A stretch of 64,000 bases of DNA. Origin: Agrobacterium larrymoorei (lineage in GTDB: Bacteria; Pseudomonadota; Alphaproteobacteria; Rhizobiales; Rhizobiaceae). Under the pieces are notes generated by a model. It was not told the origin of the DNA, did not search any database, and worked only from the letters and a program-made list of their open reading frames with translations. Positions 47,620-56,855 of the stretch are shown here, piece after piece. The stretch spans positions 684,501-748,500 of the forward strand of contig NZ_JAUTBL010000002.1 of the NCBI RefSeq assembly GCF_030819275.1, written 5' to 3'. The position numbers and the translations under genes were made by a program. Position 1 is the first letter of the stretch, and each line of letters begins with the position of its first letter.

Positions 47620-48198
47620 GTGACAGGGACTATTTTGCGTTTATCCGCCGCAGCATCGCTGCTTGCCGTGCTTGCGGGTTGCAATTCTTCCAATCCATCG
47701 GATTCGCTGGCGGTCAATCCTCCGGCTGCACAGGCTGCAACCGCCCCCGTCGTGCAGGCAAACTGCCCACCCATTACCGTGCTGGATACCAATGCCGTCC
47801 ATCAGGTCTATGCCGGCACCAAGGGTGATCCAAGCAAGCTCGTCTATCAGGCGTCGATTTCCGATACGACACGTTCCTGCAGTATGAGTGACTCCACCCT
47901 GACGGTGAATGTCTTCGCTCAGGGCCGCGTGGTTCCAGGTCCTCTTTCCAAGCCAGGTCGTGTCAATCTGCCGATCCGCGTGACGGTGAAGGATGGCGAC
48001 GGCGAAATCTTCTCGCAGGTCACCAGCCTCGGCGTGGATGTTCCCGCTGGGGCCGCAGGCACGCAGTTCATCTTCAACAACCCGAATGTCGCCATTCCGA
48101 ATGGTCCCGGCGGCGCATCGAAGCAGACCAATGTCTTCATTTCGTTTGACGAAGGTGGCGCCAAGGCCAGCAGCAAGAAGGGTGGCCGTAGGGGCTGA
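47620..48198 (+). CDS. Secreted lipoprotein of unknown function
   Basis: This 192-residue protein has a lipoprotein signal: a hydrophobic stretch ending LLAVLAGC, with the lipidated cysteine at residue 21. A low-complexity Ala/Pro segment follows (about 30-45), and then a domain rich in beta strands with a pair of cysteines (NCPPIT and SCSMSD) that may be disulfide-linked. I do not recognise the family beyond that. A GTG start with GAGGGTGG upstream is likely. A terminator follows at 48230-48262. It is divergent from thrC. Confidence 0.78.
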   Translation: MTGTILRLSAAASLLAVLAGCNSSNPSDSLAVNPPAAQAATAPVVQANCPPITVLDTNAVHQVYAGTKGDPSKLVYQASISDTTRSCSMSDSTLTVNVFAQGRVVPGPLSKPGRVNLPIRVTVKDGDGEIFSQVTSLGVDVPAGAAGTQFIFNNPNVAIPNGPGGASKQTNVFISFDEGGAKASSKKGGRRG

Positions 48199-48229
48199 GA
48201 TCAGATCCGACTCCAAAGCATGTTTTCAG

Positions 48230-48262
48230 AAGCCGGATCGCCTAAGGCGCTCCGGCTTTTTT
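48230..48262 (+). terminator. Intrinsic terminator of the lipoprotein gene
   Basis: AAGCCGGA pairs with TCCGGCTT around a 13-base loop and a run of six T follows. It lies 31 bases after the lipoprotein stop and six bases before the HAD stop codon on the other strand. Confidence 0.88.
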
Positions 48263-48268
48263 AATGGA

Positions 48269-48952
48269 TCAGATCGCCCACTCGGAAAGTGCAGCGATTG
48301 TCGCGGGCAGGTCCTGCATGCGGGAGATGACTGTTTCGGCGCCTGCATCGGTCAGCTTGTCCGCATGGCTTGGATAGCTATGCGACGCGCCGGTGAAGCC
48401 GATGACGCGCATGCCAGCAGCCCGCGCCCCGGTAATGCCGTGAACGGAATCTTCGATCACCACCACCTTGTCAGGCGAGACGGCGAACTGCTTGGCGCCA
48501 TGGAGGAAAATGTCCGGCTTCGGCTTGACGCGATCTGCGCCAAGGTCTTTGGCGGAATAGACGTGGCCTTCGAAATAAGGCTTCAAACCGACCTTCGTCA
48601 GCATCATGTCGAGCCGGGCACTGGACGAATTCGAGCAGATGCAACGCTGCGTCGTCAGGCGCGACAGCGCAAACTTTACGCCATCGATGACTTTGACATC
48701 GCGTGCCAGGCGCGCATCCAGAAGCTTTTCGGATTTATCGAGCAGCGTGGCCGAAAGCGGAATGCTTGCCTCGCGCTCGACCTCAAGCAGGATGTTCTTC
48801 CAGGTCATGCCTGAGAAGCGCTCGCCCATTTCTTCAACGGAGATGGGATAGCCCGCTTCCGTCAACAGGCGGGATTCGACCTGTGCAGCGATGATTTCCG
48901 AATCGACCAGAACGCCGTCGCAGTCGAAAATAATAAGGTCGAAGCCGCTCAT
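48269..48952 (-). CDS. HAD-superfamily hydrolase, beta-phosphoglucomutase-like
   Basis: This 227-residue enzyme belongs to HAD subfamily IA. The nucleophile aspartate is in FDCDGVLVDSE (residues 7-17), motif II SNSSSAR, the lysine in KPKPDIF and the acidic motif IEDSVHGITGA. The cap domain (about residues 18-95) is of the beta-phosphoglucomutase/phosphatase type, so the substrate is a small phosphate ester. The ATG at 48952 follows GGGAG. It is divergent from a GntR regulator that may control it. Confidence 0.88.
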   Translation of the reverse strand: MSGFDLIIFDCDGVLVDSEIIAAQVESRLLTEAGYPISVEEMGERFSGMTWKNILLEVEREASIPLSATLLDKSEKLLDARLARDVKVIDGVKFALSRLTTQRCICSNSSSARLDMMLTKVGLKPYFEGHVYSAKDLGADRVKPKPDIFLHGAKQFAVSPDKVVVIEDSVHGITGARAAGMRVIGFTGASHSYPSHADKLTDAGAETVISRMQDLPATIAALSEWAI

Positions 48953-49102
48953 ATGCGCTCCCTTGATGTCGGTGGAGGAATGGGAATGGGGTTGGCGGCT
49001 TTTAGACCAACTCAGCCACAAGCTCAACCGGCTGGAATGCAAGGGAGCTTTGCGGTTTATCGCATCGCTCGACAATTCGCCGGCCTCGCCCTATGTCAGG
49101 TC

Positions 49103-49783
49103 ATGGTCAAGATTCCAAAAACCAAGCCTGACGATACGATTGCCGCCAAGATCAGCCGCACGCTCGCCGAGCGCATCGTGCGCGGTGAGTTTGCGCCTGG
49201 CGAAAGGCTGCGGCAGGATCACATCGCCGAAGAGTTCGGTGCCTCGCATGTGCCGGTGAGAGAAGCCTTTCGGCGCCTGGAGGCGCAAGGCTTGGCCGTC
49301 AGCATTCCGCGCCGCGGCGTTCGGGTGGCCGATTTCGGCCTGGCTGATGTGCGGGAAGTGGCGGAGATGCGTGCCGCGCTCGAAGTGCTTGCTCTGCGTA
49401 ATGCCATCCCCAACCTGACCACAGCCATTTTGGATGAGGCGGAGGCCGCGACGCATGAGGGTGACGATGCGCAGGACGTCCGCCGATGGGAAGAAGCAAA
49501 CCGGCGGTTTCATCGGCTGATCACAGCCCCCTGCAACATGCCTCGACTGATGGAAGCGATCGACGGACTGCATGCGGCCAGCGCCCGTTTTCTGTTCTCC
49601 GCCTGGCGGGCAGGCTGGGAGCGTCGCACCGACACGGATCACCGTGCCATCATAGACGCGCTTCGCGGTGAGCGAGCGGAAGAGGCCGTCCGTATTCTGC
49701 ACGGTCATGTTCAGTGGATCGGCCGAACGGCTGTGCGTACACCAACCGGCTCGACCCGCGACGCGTTCGCCATCGTTGGATAG
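49103..49783 (+). CDS. GntR-family transcriptional regulator (FCD domain)
   Basis: This 226-residue protein has an N-terminal winged helix (about residues 1-70, with RTLAERIVRGEFAPGERL and AEEFGASHVPVREAFRRLEAQG) and a C-terminal FCD helical ligand domain. FCD members sense organic acids such as lactate or galactonate. The metal-binding histidines are partly conserved (NRRFHR, DTDHRAI, LHGHV). The ATG at 49103 is chosen as the domain begins there; the ribosome site is weak. It is divergent from the HAD gene, with 150 bases between them, where its own operator may lie. Confidence 0.9.
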   Translation: MVKIPKTKPDDTIAAKISRTLAERIVRGEFAPGERLRQDHIAEEFGASHVPVREAFRRLEAQGLAVSIPRRGVRVADFGLADVREVAEMRAALEVLALRNAIPNLTTAILDEAEAATHEGDDAQDVRRWEEANRRFHRLITAPCNMPRLMEAIDGLHAASARFLFSAWRAGWERRTDTDHRAIIDALRGERAEEAVRILHGHVQWIGRTAVRTPTGSTRDAFAIVG

Positions 49784-49804
49784 TTCGCGGTTTGGCTTTT
49801 GGGA

Positions 49805-50896
49805 TCAATCGGTGATGTTGATCTCGGTGCGCTCGGATGCCGTCACCGTGGCGCTGACTTCCTTCGGATCGCGGTTGGCCTTCTTGTCATAGGTCACTTT
49901 CACCGCATAGGTGCCGGGGTGAAGCGTCTCCTGGTGAGTCGTGCCATAGCGACCGGAAATTTCCTTCTGCGTGCCCTGGAGATCCTTGGTGGTTTCGAGA
50001 ATGTCGATCCTCTCCGCCTGAGGCGCTGATACGACAAGCACGCCTGCATCGAGATCGATGCTGAGATCGGTACGCTGGCCTGCCGTGACGCTAAAAGGCT
50101 TCTCAACGGTCACCTTGCCGAGCCTCGCCCGCATAATGAAGTTTCCAGCCGGCATCTGCATGATCTTGCCTGGGCCATAGGTTCCGGTGATCGTCTCGCG
50201 CGTGCCGTCCAAAGTTTGCATGTCCTTTAACGCCTCGAAACGAATGCTGTCGGTCTCGACCTGCCGTCCGCCCTCCTTGTAGACGGCGTTGGTGACAACC
50301 ACACCACTTGGAATGATGACATCGTGGGTCACGGTGTCTCCGGCTTTGACCGTGATCGTTTCCTCTGCCACCGCCGGACCGATACGGCCCTCAAGTTTCA
50401 ATTCGCCGGCCGGCACATAAAGTTCCTTAGCGCCATAGATACTGTCGCTGAATTCGTCCTGCGTCACAGTCACTCGCGCAAGAGGCTCGGCCTCCTTGCT
50501 GTCCGGACTGCGCTTCGGCACGAGTGTGAGTTGTGCCGCCTCGAAGTCCACTGCAAGCTCGGTGACAGCGCCGTCTTTGACTTCGAACGCGATCTCGCGG
50601 CTGATATTGCCGAGCCCAGCAACCGCGACATATTTGCCCGGCGGAATTTTCTCCTCGAAGGTCGCATCATAAGCACCGCCGACATTCTCGTCGCTTCGGC
50701 CACCCATGCTGTCTGCCTTGTAGAAATCCCATCGAACCTTGTCGCTGTCGCCGAGCGACGGGCCGCCTTTGAAAAGAAAGGCGTCCGTGCGCACATTGAC
50801 CTGTGGCTTGGGTACCTGTGAGTTTTGCTGTGCAGACTGCTGCGACAAGGCGGCGCTGGCATAGAGCGTCGCGGCGATCATCAAGGCTATGCGCAT
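49805..50896 (-). CDS. Secreted protein with four tandem beta-rich modules
   Basis: I do not recognise this 363-residue protein. It has a signal peptide (residues 1-19), a short glutamine-rich linker, and four repeats of about 65-80 residues. Each repeat reads roughly: charged strand, P(G/A)G-x-(Y/L/F), a strand pair, a strand ending in AG or DG before a threonine, and a closing valine-rich strand. Examples are IPPGKYVAVAGLG, VPAGELKLEGRIG, MPAGNFIMRARLG and LHPGTYAVKVTYD. The pattern resembles Ig-like or carboxypeptidase-regulatory modules. It could bind cell-wall sugars or other proteins in the periplasm. The ATG at 50896 is preferred over earlier starts. Confidence 0.75.
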   Translation of the reverse strand: MRIALMIAATLYASAALSQQSAQQNSQVPKPQVNVRTDAFLFKGGPSLGDSDKVRWDFYKADSMGGRSDENVGGAYDATFEEKIPPGKYVAVAGLGNISREIAFEVKDGAVTELAVDFEAAQLTLVPKRSPDSKEAEPLARVTVTQDEFSDSIYGAKELYVPAGELKLEGRIGPAVAEETITVKAGDTVTHDVIIPSGVVVTNAVYKEGGRQVETDSIRFEALKDMQTLDGTRETITGTYGPGKIMQMPAGNFIMRARLGKVTVEKPFSVTAGQRTDLSIDLDAGVLVVSAPQAERIDILETTKDLQGTQKEISGRYGTTHQETLHPGTYAVKVTYDKKANRDPKEVSATVTASERTEINITD

Positions 50897-51077
50897 TTTC
50901 AACTTCACCCCTGCACCCTTCACTGGCACCATAATACCGCCAGTGTGGAAAATTCCTAAATTAAAACGTTAGAAATAACATCCGGTTCCATAAGCGGTTC
51001 TGCTGGCGGGAAGACGCTATTTCGTCTTGACGAAACAGATGATTTGTTCGGTATATGTTCATGTCAGAGGAGTTGCT

Positions 51078-51533
51078 ATGGACAATCTGAATGATGTCAT
51101 CGTTCGGGCAAAAGCGGCCTGCTACGTCGGAGGCGGCGTGAAGACAGAGCCGATTAGGCCTGGTTCCCACGATCTCACATGGTCGGACGGGGATTGGGAG
51201 TATCGCGACATCTACTTTGGCGGTACGAATTTCATTGGGCAAGAGGTTCTCTGGTTCAGGCGAACGCCCTATTGGGCGATGAATTATTACGGCTTCATCT
51301 GTCGTCCGGATCTCATCGATGGCGAGCGAGCCGGAGCCACCATCACGAAAGCTCTCTCTACGATGTATCGGAGCGGTCGGTTCCTCGGTGGTTTCGAGTG
51401 GACGGGTGAATACGGAACATACATCGACAGGAGCGAGGGCGATGCTCGCCATTTTCTCGGTCGCGAGGTGATCATGGTCGGTGGCGAGGAAGTGTATGCG
51501 CTCCACTATTGCGGTGGTGTCATCATCCCATAG
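51078..51533 (+). CDS. DUF5680 family protein
   Basis: This 151-residue cytoplasmic protein begins with a helix-rich segment ending AKAACYVGGG and continues with strongly aromatic repeats: LTWSDGDWEYRDIYFGG, WFRRTPYWAMNYYG and YALHYCGG. It matches the DUF5680 pattern; no function is known. AGAGGAG stands five bases before the ATG. Upstream is a possible promoter, TTGACG at 51027 and TATATG at 51052, with a long spacing of 19 bases. It stands alone between two divergently or separately read genes. Confidence 0.85.
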   Translation: MDNLNDVIVRAKAACYVGGGVKTEPIRPGSHDLTWSDGDWEYRDIYFGGTNFIGQEVLWFRRTPYWAMNYYGFICRPDLIDGERAGATITKALSTMYRSGRFLGGFEWTGEYGTYIDRSEGDARHFLGREVIMVGGEEVYALHYCGGVIIP

Positions 51534-51638
51534 CAACCGCCGCGTCCGCTCAGCGATCTCACTCTTTGGCCTGATAATCTATTTTCTCGCATTTTTATGC
51601 ACTTACCTCCGAACTTTCTTTCTCTCGTTCAGCCTTTG

Positions 51639-52845
<1,207 letters not shown>

Positions 52846-52846
52846 A

Positions 52847-52905
52847 GCATGTCGCGCAAAAGTGTGCAGCGGTTTTGCGATATCGACACGCGATAAAAGG
52901 AACAT
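52847..52905 (+). repeat. RIME-like palindromic repeat after ccrM
   Basis: The order GCATGTCGCGCAAAAGT, GCGGTTTTGCGATATCGAC, CGCGATAAAAG resembles a family of palindromic repeats scattered behind genes in Rhizobiaceae. The same core (GCAAAAGTTGCGCA, GGTTTTGCGATAACGACATG) occurs at 62482-62530. It starts two bases after the ccrM stop. Confidence 0.6.
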
Positions 52906-52990
52906 CCAGTCTTCGATCCACCGCTCGATGTTACTTTCGCCATAGACTTCATCCGGTTTTAGTACCTTCAGTCCCGGATGAAGAACAAGC

Positions 52991-53021
52991 AAGGCCCGGC
53001 GTTCATAGAATGCCGGGCCTT
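52991..53021 (+). terminator. Terminator-like hairpin after ccrM
   Basis: AAGGCCCGGC pairs perfectly with GCCGGGCCTT (10 bp) around an 11-base loop, and GGTGTATGTTGTTTTGG follows. It would end the ccrM transcript, 145 bases after the stop. Confidence 0.65.
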
Positions 53022-53219
53022 GGTGTATGTTGTTTTGGACAACGAGTTTTCCCGAAATATTTCAATTGCATGGCAAGCTTGGAGCAAGTAAGCGACATTA
53101 ATCAATCTCGCCAAGGGACGAGGGCGAGCCGCTGGCGCATCGAACAGATGCGCAAAGCCAAGAAGACGGATGCTTCCCTGCTTTGACGATTCTTCAGATC
53201 TGGCCGCTTGCGGCTGGAC

Positions 53220-53256
53220 TGGCGCAGGACGGGGACCGCCATTCCTGCCTGCGCCA
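53220..53256. terminator. Perfect 9-bp stem upstream of the monooxygenase stop
   Basis: TGGCGCAGG pairs with CCTGCGCCA around a 19-base loop, and CAAACTTTTTT follows on the plus side. It lies 40 bases beyond the stop of the minus-strand gene at 53296 and could end it or the plus-strand transcript. Confidence 0.5.
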
Positions 53257-53295
53257 GGAATTCTCAAACTTTTTTCCTGACGAAGCCTCCCGACA

Positions 53296-53583
53296 TTACT
53301 CGCCTTTTTGAATATTATAATTGCGCGGAATACCCTGCGTGACCGCAAACCAGTGTGAGCTTTTCATCCGGCCCTGATGTGCATTGAAGGCCTCCTCATT
53401 GGTAAAGACTTCCGAAACCAGATAGCGCCCCGGAATATCGTCGCTCAGAACGACCTCGAAGGAGAGACATCCTGGTTCAGCGCGTGTCAGTTCGATATGA
53501 TGCGGCAAGGCGTCTGCCACCGCCTCACGACGATTTTCCGGCACGTCCAAGTAACCGCTCAGATAGATCTTCCCCTCTGCCAT
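53296..53583 (-). CDS. Antibiotic biosynthesis monooxygenase (ABM) domain protein
   Basis: This 95-residue protein has a ferredoxin-like ABM fold: a first strand KIYLSGYLDV, a conserved ALPHHIELTRAEPGCLSFEV region and a strand YLVSEVFTNEEAFNAHQ. Such dimeric proteins act as heme-degrading or quinone-oxidising enzymes; activity here is not determined. AAGG is eight bases before the ATG. It is three bases after the HAD stop, so the two are one transcript. Confidence 0.85.
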   Translation of the reverse strand: MAEGKIYLSGYLDVPENRREAVADALPHHIELTRAEPGCLSFEVVLSDDIPGRYLVSEVFTNEEAFNAHQGRMKSSHWFAVTQGIPRNYNIQKGE

Positions 53584-53586
53584 TCC

Positions 53587-54198
53587 TTAGACCTTGATAC
53601 CGTATTCTGCCAGATCGGCCTTCAGCTTTTCCGCACCGGTGAAGTGCACCGCCTGCCAGCCGGCTTCCTTCGCACCTTCCACATTGGCAATCGAATCATC
53701 GATGAAGATGCTGGTCTTAGGATCGAGCCCGAATGTCTCGGCATGCAGCTTGTAGATCGCAACATCCGGCTTGATCAGGCCGACATCGCCCGAGACCGTC
53801 ACGCCACGAGAGAGCGTCAGGAACGGGTACATCTTCTGTGCCTCGAGGAAGGTGTCGGAGGCAAAGTTCGTCAGCATCGTCACGTCATGGCCGCTGTCGA
53901 TCAGGCCTTTGAGGATGGCGACGGAATCGTCATAGGAGTGGGACACCATTTCATGCCAGTGTTTGCGGAAGGCGCGGATATGCTCTTCCCGGTCCGGATG
54001 GTTTTCCAGTAGCAAGGCTTCGGCGTCCGCCCATGTACGACCGCGATCCTGCTCCAAATTCCAGTCATGGGTGCAGACATTCTCGAAGAACCAGGCGCGT
54101 TCGGCATCGTCGGGGATCAGGCGGCTATAGGGAATATGCGGATCGTAATGAATGAGAACCTTGCCGATATCGAAAACAATATGATTGATCTTGCTCAT
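53587..54198 (-). CDS. HAD-superfamily hydrolase (YihX-like)
   Basis: This 203-residue enzyme is a HAD-IA hydrolase. The nucleophile motif reads FDIGKVLIHYD, where the second aspartate of the usual DxD is replaced by glycine, as in YihX-type sugar phosphatases. Motif II MLTNFA, the lysine in IKPDVAIYK and the acidic IDDSIANVEGA are intact. Its ATG overlaps the mutY stop by four bases. The substrate is likely a hexose phosphate, by inference. Confidence 0.85.
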   Translation of the reverse strand: MSKINHIVFDIGKVLIHYDPHIPYSRLIPDDAERAWFFENVCTHDWNLEQDRGRTWADAEALLLENHPDREEHIRAFRKHWHEMVSHSYDDSVAILKGLIDSGHDVTMLTNFASDTFLEAQKMYPFLTLSRGVTVSGDVGLIKPDVAIYKLHAETFGLDPKTSIFIDDSIANVEGAKEAGWQAVHFTGAEKLKADLAEYGIKV

Positions 54199-55322
54199 GA
54201 AACTTTCCTGCTTCTCGAAGACTGCTGCGTTTTCCCGGCGCTTGCCGCAAACGCCAATGGGATAGCCTGAGAGATTGCCTTTTTCATCACCGTTGGCAGT
54301 GCCTGGGCATCAAGATTTGTGACCGGCTCCCACCATCCGTCATCGGCCTTTATGGCGCTTCCGACTTTTGCGCGGTAGATCGATAGTCGGAGTTCGAAAT
54401 GGGTGAAGACATGCGTGATTGTGCCCGCCGCTTCCCAGTCGGCGTCAAAAGGCGCATGCGCCTTTTCCGTGCCGCCATCGAGGCGCGCGGTCCAGGCCGT
54501 CGTCGGAACCTCCGTCATGCCGCCGAGCAGGCCACTGTCGATGCGCCGCCGCAGAAGGATCTCTCCCTCGTCATTGACCGCAACGAAGGCCGCGCCGACG
54601 CGCACGGGCTTGTCCTTCTTCTTGGCTTTCACTGGAAACCGCTCCGGCTCATCCTGCGCCAGAGCCAGACAGTGGCCGTTGAACGGACAGAGTGCGCAGG
54701 CAGGACGCTTTGGCGTACAGATCGTGGCGCCAAGATCCATCATCGCCTGGGCAAAATCACCCGGCCGGTCGTTGGGCGTGATCTCCGCAACGCGGGCTTT
54801 CATCAAGGGCTTGGAGCCCGGCAGGGGCGAATCGATCAGGAACAGGCGTGAGATCACGCGTTCCACGTTGCCGTCCATCACCGCTGCCTGACGGTTAAAG
54901 GCAATCGCTGCCACGGCTGCTGCGGTATAGTCGCCAATACCTGGGAGCGCTTTCAGCCCGTCCTCCGTGTCGGGAAACGTACCGCCATGCTGATGGGCAA
55001 CCGCTTCGGCGCATTTCTTCAGGTTTCGTGCCCGCGCATAATAACCAAGCCCCGCCCATGCGGCCATCACGTCATCGGTCGGCGCTGCAGCGAGATCGTT
55101 GACCGTTGGCCATGCGGCGAGAAACTTGGTGAAATAAGGCTTCACGGCCTGCACCGTCGTTTGCTGCAGCATCACTTCGGACAGCCAGACATGATAGGGA
55201 TTGGCCCGCAGGCCTTTTGCAGCCATGGATGGTGAAGTTCGCCATGGCAAATCGCGGTGATGGCGATCATACCAGGCCAGCAACAGCTCAGCGTAAGCCG
55301 GCCCTTCGATTTTATGAAGCAT
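54195..55322 (-). CDS. mutY: A/G-specific adenine glycosylase
   Basis: MutY removes adenine paired with 8-oxoguanine. The 375-residue protein has the helix-hairpin-helix LPGIGDYTAAAVAAIAF with the catalytic Asp following in VMDGNVERV, the adenine-pocket Glu in SEVMLQQTTV, and the iron-sulfur cysteines CTPKRPACALCPFNGHC (about residues 199-215). The C-terminal NUDIX-like domain that reads 8-oxoguanine starts near residue 236. I start at ATG 55322; upstream frame lacks support. It is divergent from the DUF721 gene. Confidence 0.95.
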   Translation of the reverse strand: MLHKIEGPAYAELLLAWYDRHHRDLPWRTSPSMAAKGLRANPYHVWLSEVMLQQTTVQAVKPYFTKFLAAWPTVNDLAAAPTDDVMAAWAGLGYYARARNLKKCAEAVAHQHGGTFPDTEDGLKALPGIGDYTAAAVAAIAFNRQAAVMDGNVERVISRLFLIDSPLPGSKPLMKARVAEITPNDRPGDFAQAMMDLGATICTPKRPACALCPFNGHCLALAQDEPERFPVKAKKKDKPVRVGAAFVAVNDEGEILLRRRIDSGLLGGMTEVPTTAWTARLDGGTEKAHAPFDADWEAAGTITHVFTHFELRLSIYRAKVGSAIKADDGWWEPVTNLDAQALPTVMKKAISQAIPLAFAASAGKTQQSSRSRKVS

Positions 55323-55432
55323 ATGTACGGTCTGTCCGATTTTGTGATGGCGTTTCCAATTGAGATGGAAACGTCCTATACTTGGTCCATACGCTTCGCC
55401 CAATCAAGCCGCGAGTTCAGAGTAGTGTGACC

Positions 55433-55942
55433 ATGCGACAGCCCCGTAAAGGTGTCCTTCAGATTGCCGAAGTTGCAAACGGCATTATCGATCCCGTTTT
55501 GGCAAAGAGAGCCGGTATCAGCACGGCACTGCTCGGTTCATGGGACGAGATTGCCGGCGATGATTTTGCCGACTGTACCCGCCCCGAAAAGATCACCTGG
55601 CCGCGCCGCGACGAGGGGCCGGATCGCGGCGGTTATCAGCCGGGTGTTTTGACGATTGCCTGCGAGGGCGCGCGTGCGCTTTTTTTGACCCATGCTCAGG
55701 GCGAGTTGATCGCCCGGATCAACGGCTTTTTTGGCTTCCCCGCAGTGCGTCAGATCCGCATCGTACAAAAGCCCGTCTCGACGGCTTCCACTCGAAGGCG
55801 CAAGCCGCAACCTTTGCGAGGGGAGGCGGCAAAACGACTGGATGACATGATGCAGGGGATAGAAAGCGAAGCCTTGCGCAAAGCGGTGGAGCGGCTTGGA
55901 ACCGCCGTCATGCAAAAGCGTCCCAAAGGTCGGACGTTATGA
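55433..55942 (+). CDS. DUF721 family protein
   Basis: This 169-residue protein has a conserved N-terminal DUF721 domain (about residues 5-110), with LLGSWDEIAGDDFADCTRPEKI and a strand LTIACEGARALFLTH, then a basic linker (TRRRKPQ) and a charged helix. DUF721 proteins relate to a zinc-ribbon-like nucleic-acid-binding group and often sit near DNA replication or repair genes; here mutY is divergent and smc is downstream. The role is not known. The ATG at 55433 is weakly supported by GTGTGACC. Confidence 0.82.
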   Translation: MRQPRKGVLQIAEVANGIIDPVLAKRAGISTALLGSWDEIAGDDFADCTRPEKITWPRRDEGPDRGGYQPGVLTIACEGARALFLTHAQGELIARINGFFGFPAVRQIRIVQKPVSTASTRRRKPQPLRGEAAKRLDDMMQGIESEALRKAVERLGTAVMQKRPKGRTL

Positions 55943-56096
55943 ACAGCCGGACACTGTGAAGCAGGGAACTGGAGAGAACAGTCCTTGACTGGTCACAATT
56001 CTTTGACAAGAACAAAAGAACTCGCCGCTTGTTGGAAACGATGTGTGGCTATATCGGAATCATAGACATTTGCGTCTTTCACAAACAGGTGCTTCC

Positions 56097-56771
56097 ATGC
56101 ATTTCCCAGAACTAAACCTCACCCGCCGCGCTCTTCTCGGCACTGTCGCCATGGCCTCTGTCGTCGCTGCACTCCCGGTGCTTGCAGGCAATGCCTTTGC
56201 GCAGGATATTCCGGAATCCTCCGGCGACGTCGATATGGCTGAGGTGCTGAAGCCCGGCGCTCTGCCGGACCGTGCTCTGGGCGATGCCAATGCGCCGGTG
56301 AAGATCGTCGAATACATGTCGATGACCTGCCCGCACTGCGCGCATTTCCACAACACAGCCTTTGAAGAGATCAAGAAGAAGTACATCGACACCGGCAAGG
56401 TTTACTTCATCATCCGCGAGTTCCCGTTCGATCCGCGCGCTGCCGCAGCCTTCATGCTGGCCCGTTGCGCGCCGGAGCAGCAGTATTTCCCATTCGTCTC
56501 CATGCTGTTCAAACAGCAGCAGAGCTGGGCAACCGCCCAGGATGCACGCGCGGCACTGCTGCAAATGTCGAAAATGGCCGGTTTTTCACAGGAGAGCTTC
56601 GAGGCCTGCTTGACGAACCAGCAACTTCTGAATGATGTGAACGCAACGATGCAGCGCGGCGCGACGGAATTCGGCGTCAACTCTACGCCAACCTTCATCA
56701 TCAACGGCAAGAAGTACTCTGGAGACATGTCGGTTGAAACCATGTCGGCCCTTATCGACAAACTTCTTTAA
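56097..56771 (+). CDS. Thiol:disulfide interchange protein, DsbA family
   Basis: This 224-residue periplasmic protein has a thioredoxin fold with an inserted helical domain. The active site is CPHC in [17 protein letters not shown] (about residues 76-92), and the cis-proline region is [15 protein letters not shown]. The signal peptide (residues 1-36) contains a twin arginine in TRRALLG, so export through Tat or Sec is possible. It resembles the DsbA-like proteins of Agrobacterium that oxidise cell-cycle or envelope proteins. AGGTG lies six bases before the ATG at 56097. smc follows. Confidence 0.93.
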   Translation: MHFPELNLTRRALLGTVAMASVVAALPVLAGNAFAQDIPESSGDVDMAEVLKPGALPDRALGDANAPVKIVEYMSMTCPHCAHFHNTAFEEIKKKYIDTGKVYFIIREFPFDPRAAAAFMLARCAPEQQYFPFVSMLFKQQQSWATAQDARAALLQMSKMAGFSQESFEACLTNQQLLNDVNATMQRGATEFGVNSTPTFIINGKKYSGDMSVETMSALIDKLL

Positions 56772-56855
56772 TCGACGCCGCCACATTCTGACGGGCGCCG
56801 GATATCTCCGCGCGCCCGTTTTCGCATCTGAAAGTCTACGGTTCGAGGCAGCGGC

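Larger units (their letters stand above)
52906..53295. other. Intergenic stretch with two stems and two doubtful frames
   Basis: It holds two hairpins: AAGGCCCGGC/GCCGGGCCTT at 52991-53021 and TGGCGCAGG/CCTGCGCCA at 53220-53256. A 38-codon plus-strand frame (53070-53186) and a short minus-strand frame beginning HPGLKVLKPDEVYGES near 52985 read like coding sequence but lack ribosome sites. They may be remnants. Nothing else is recognisable. Confidence 0.45.
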
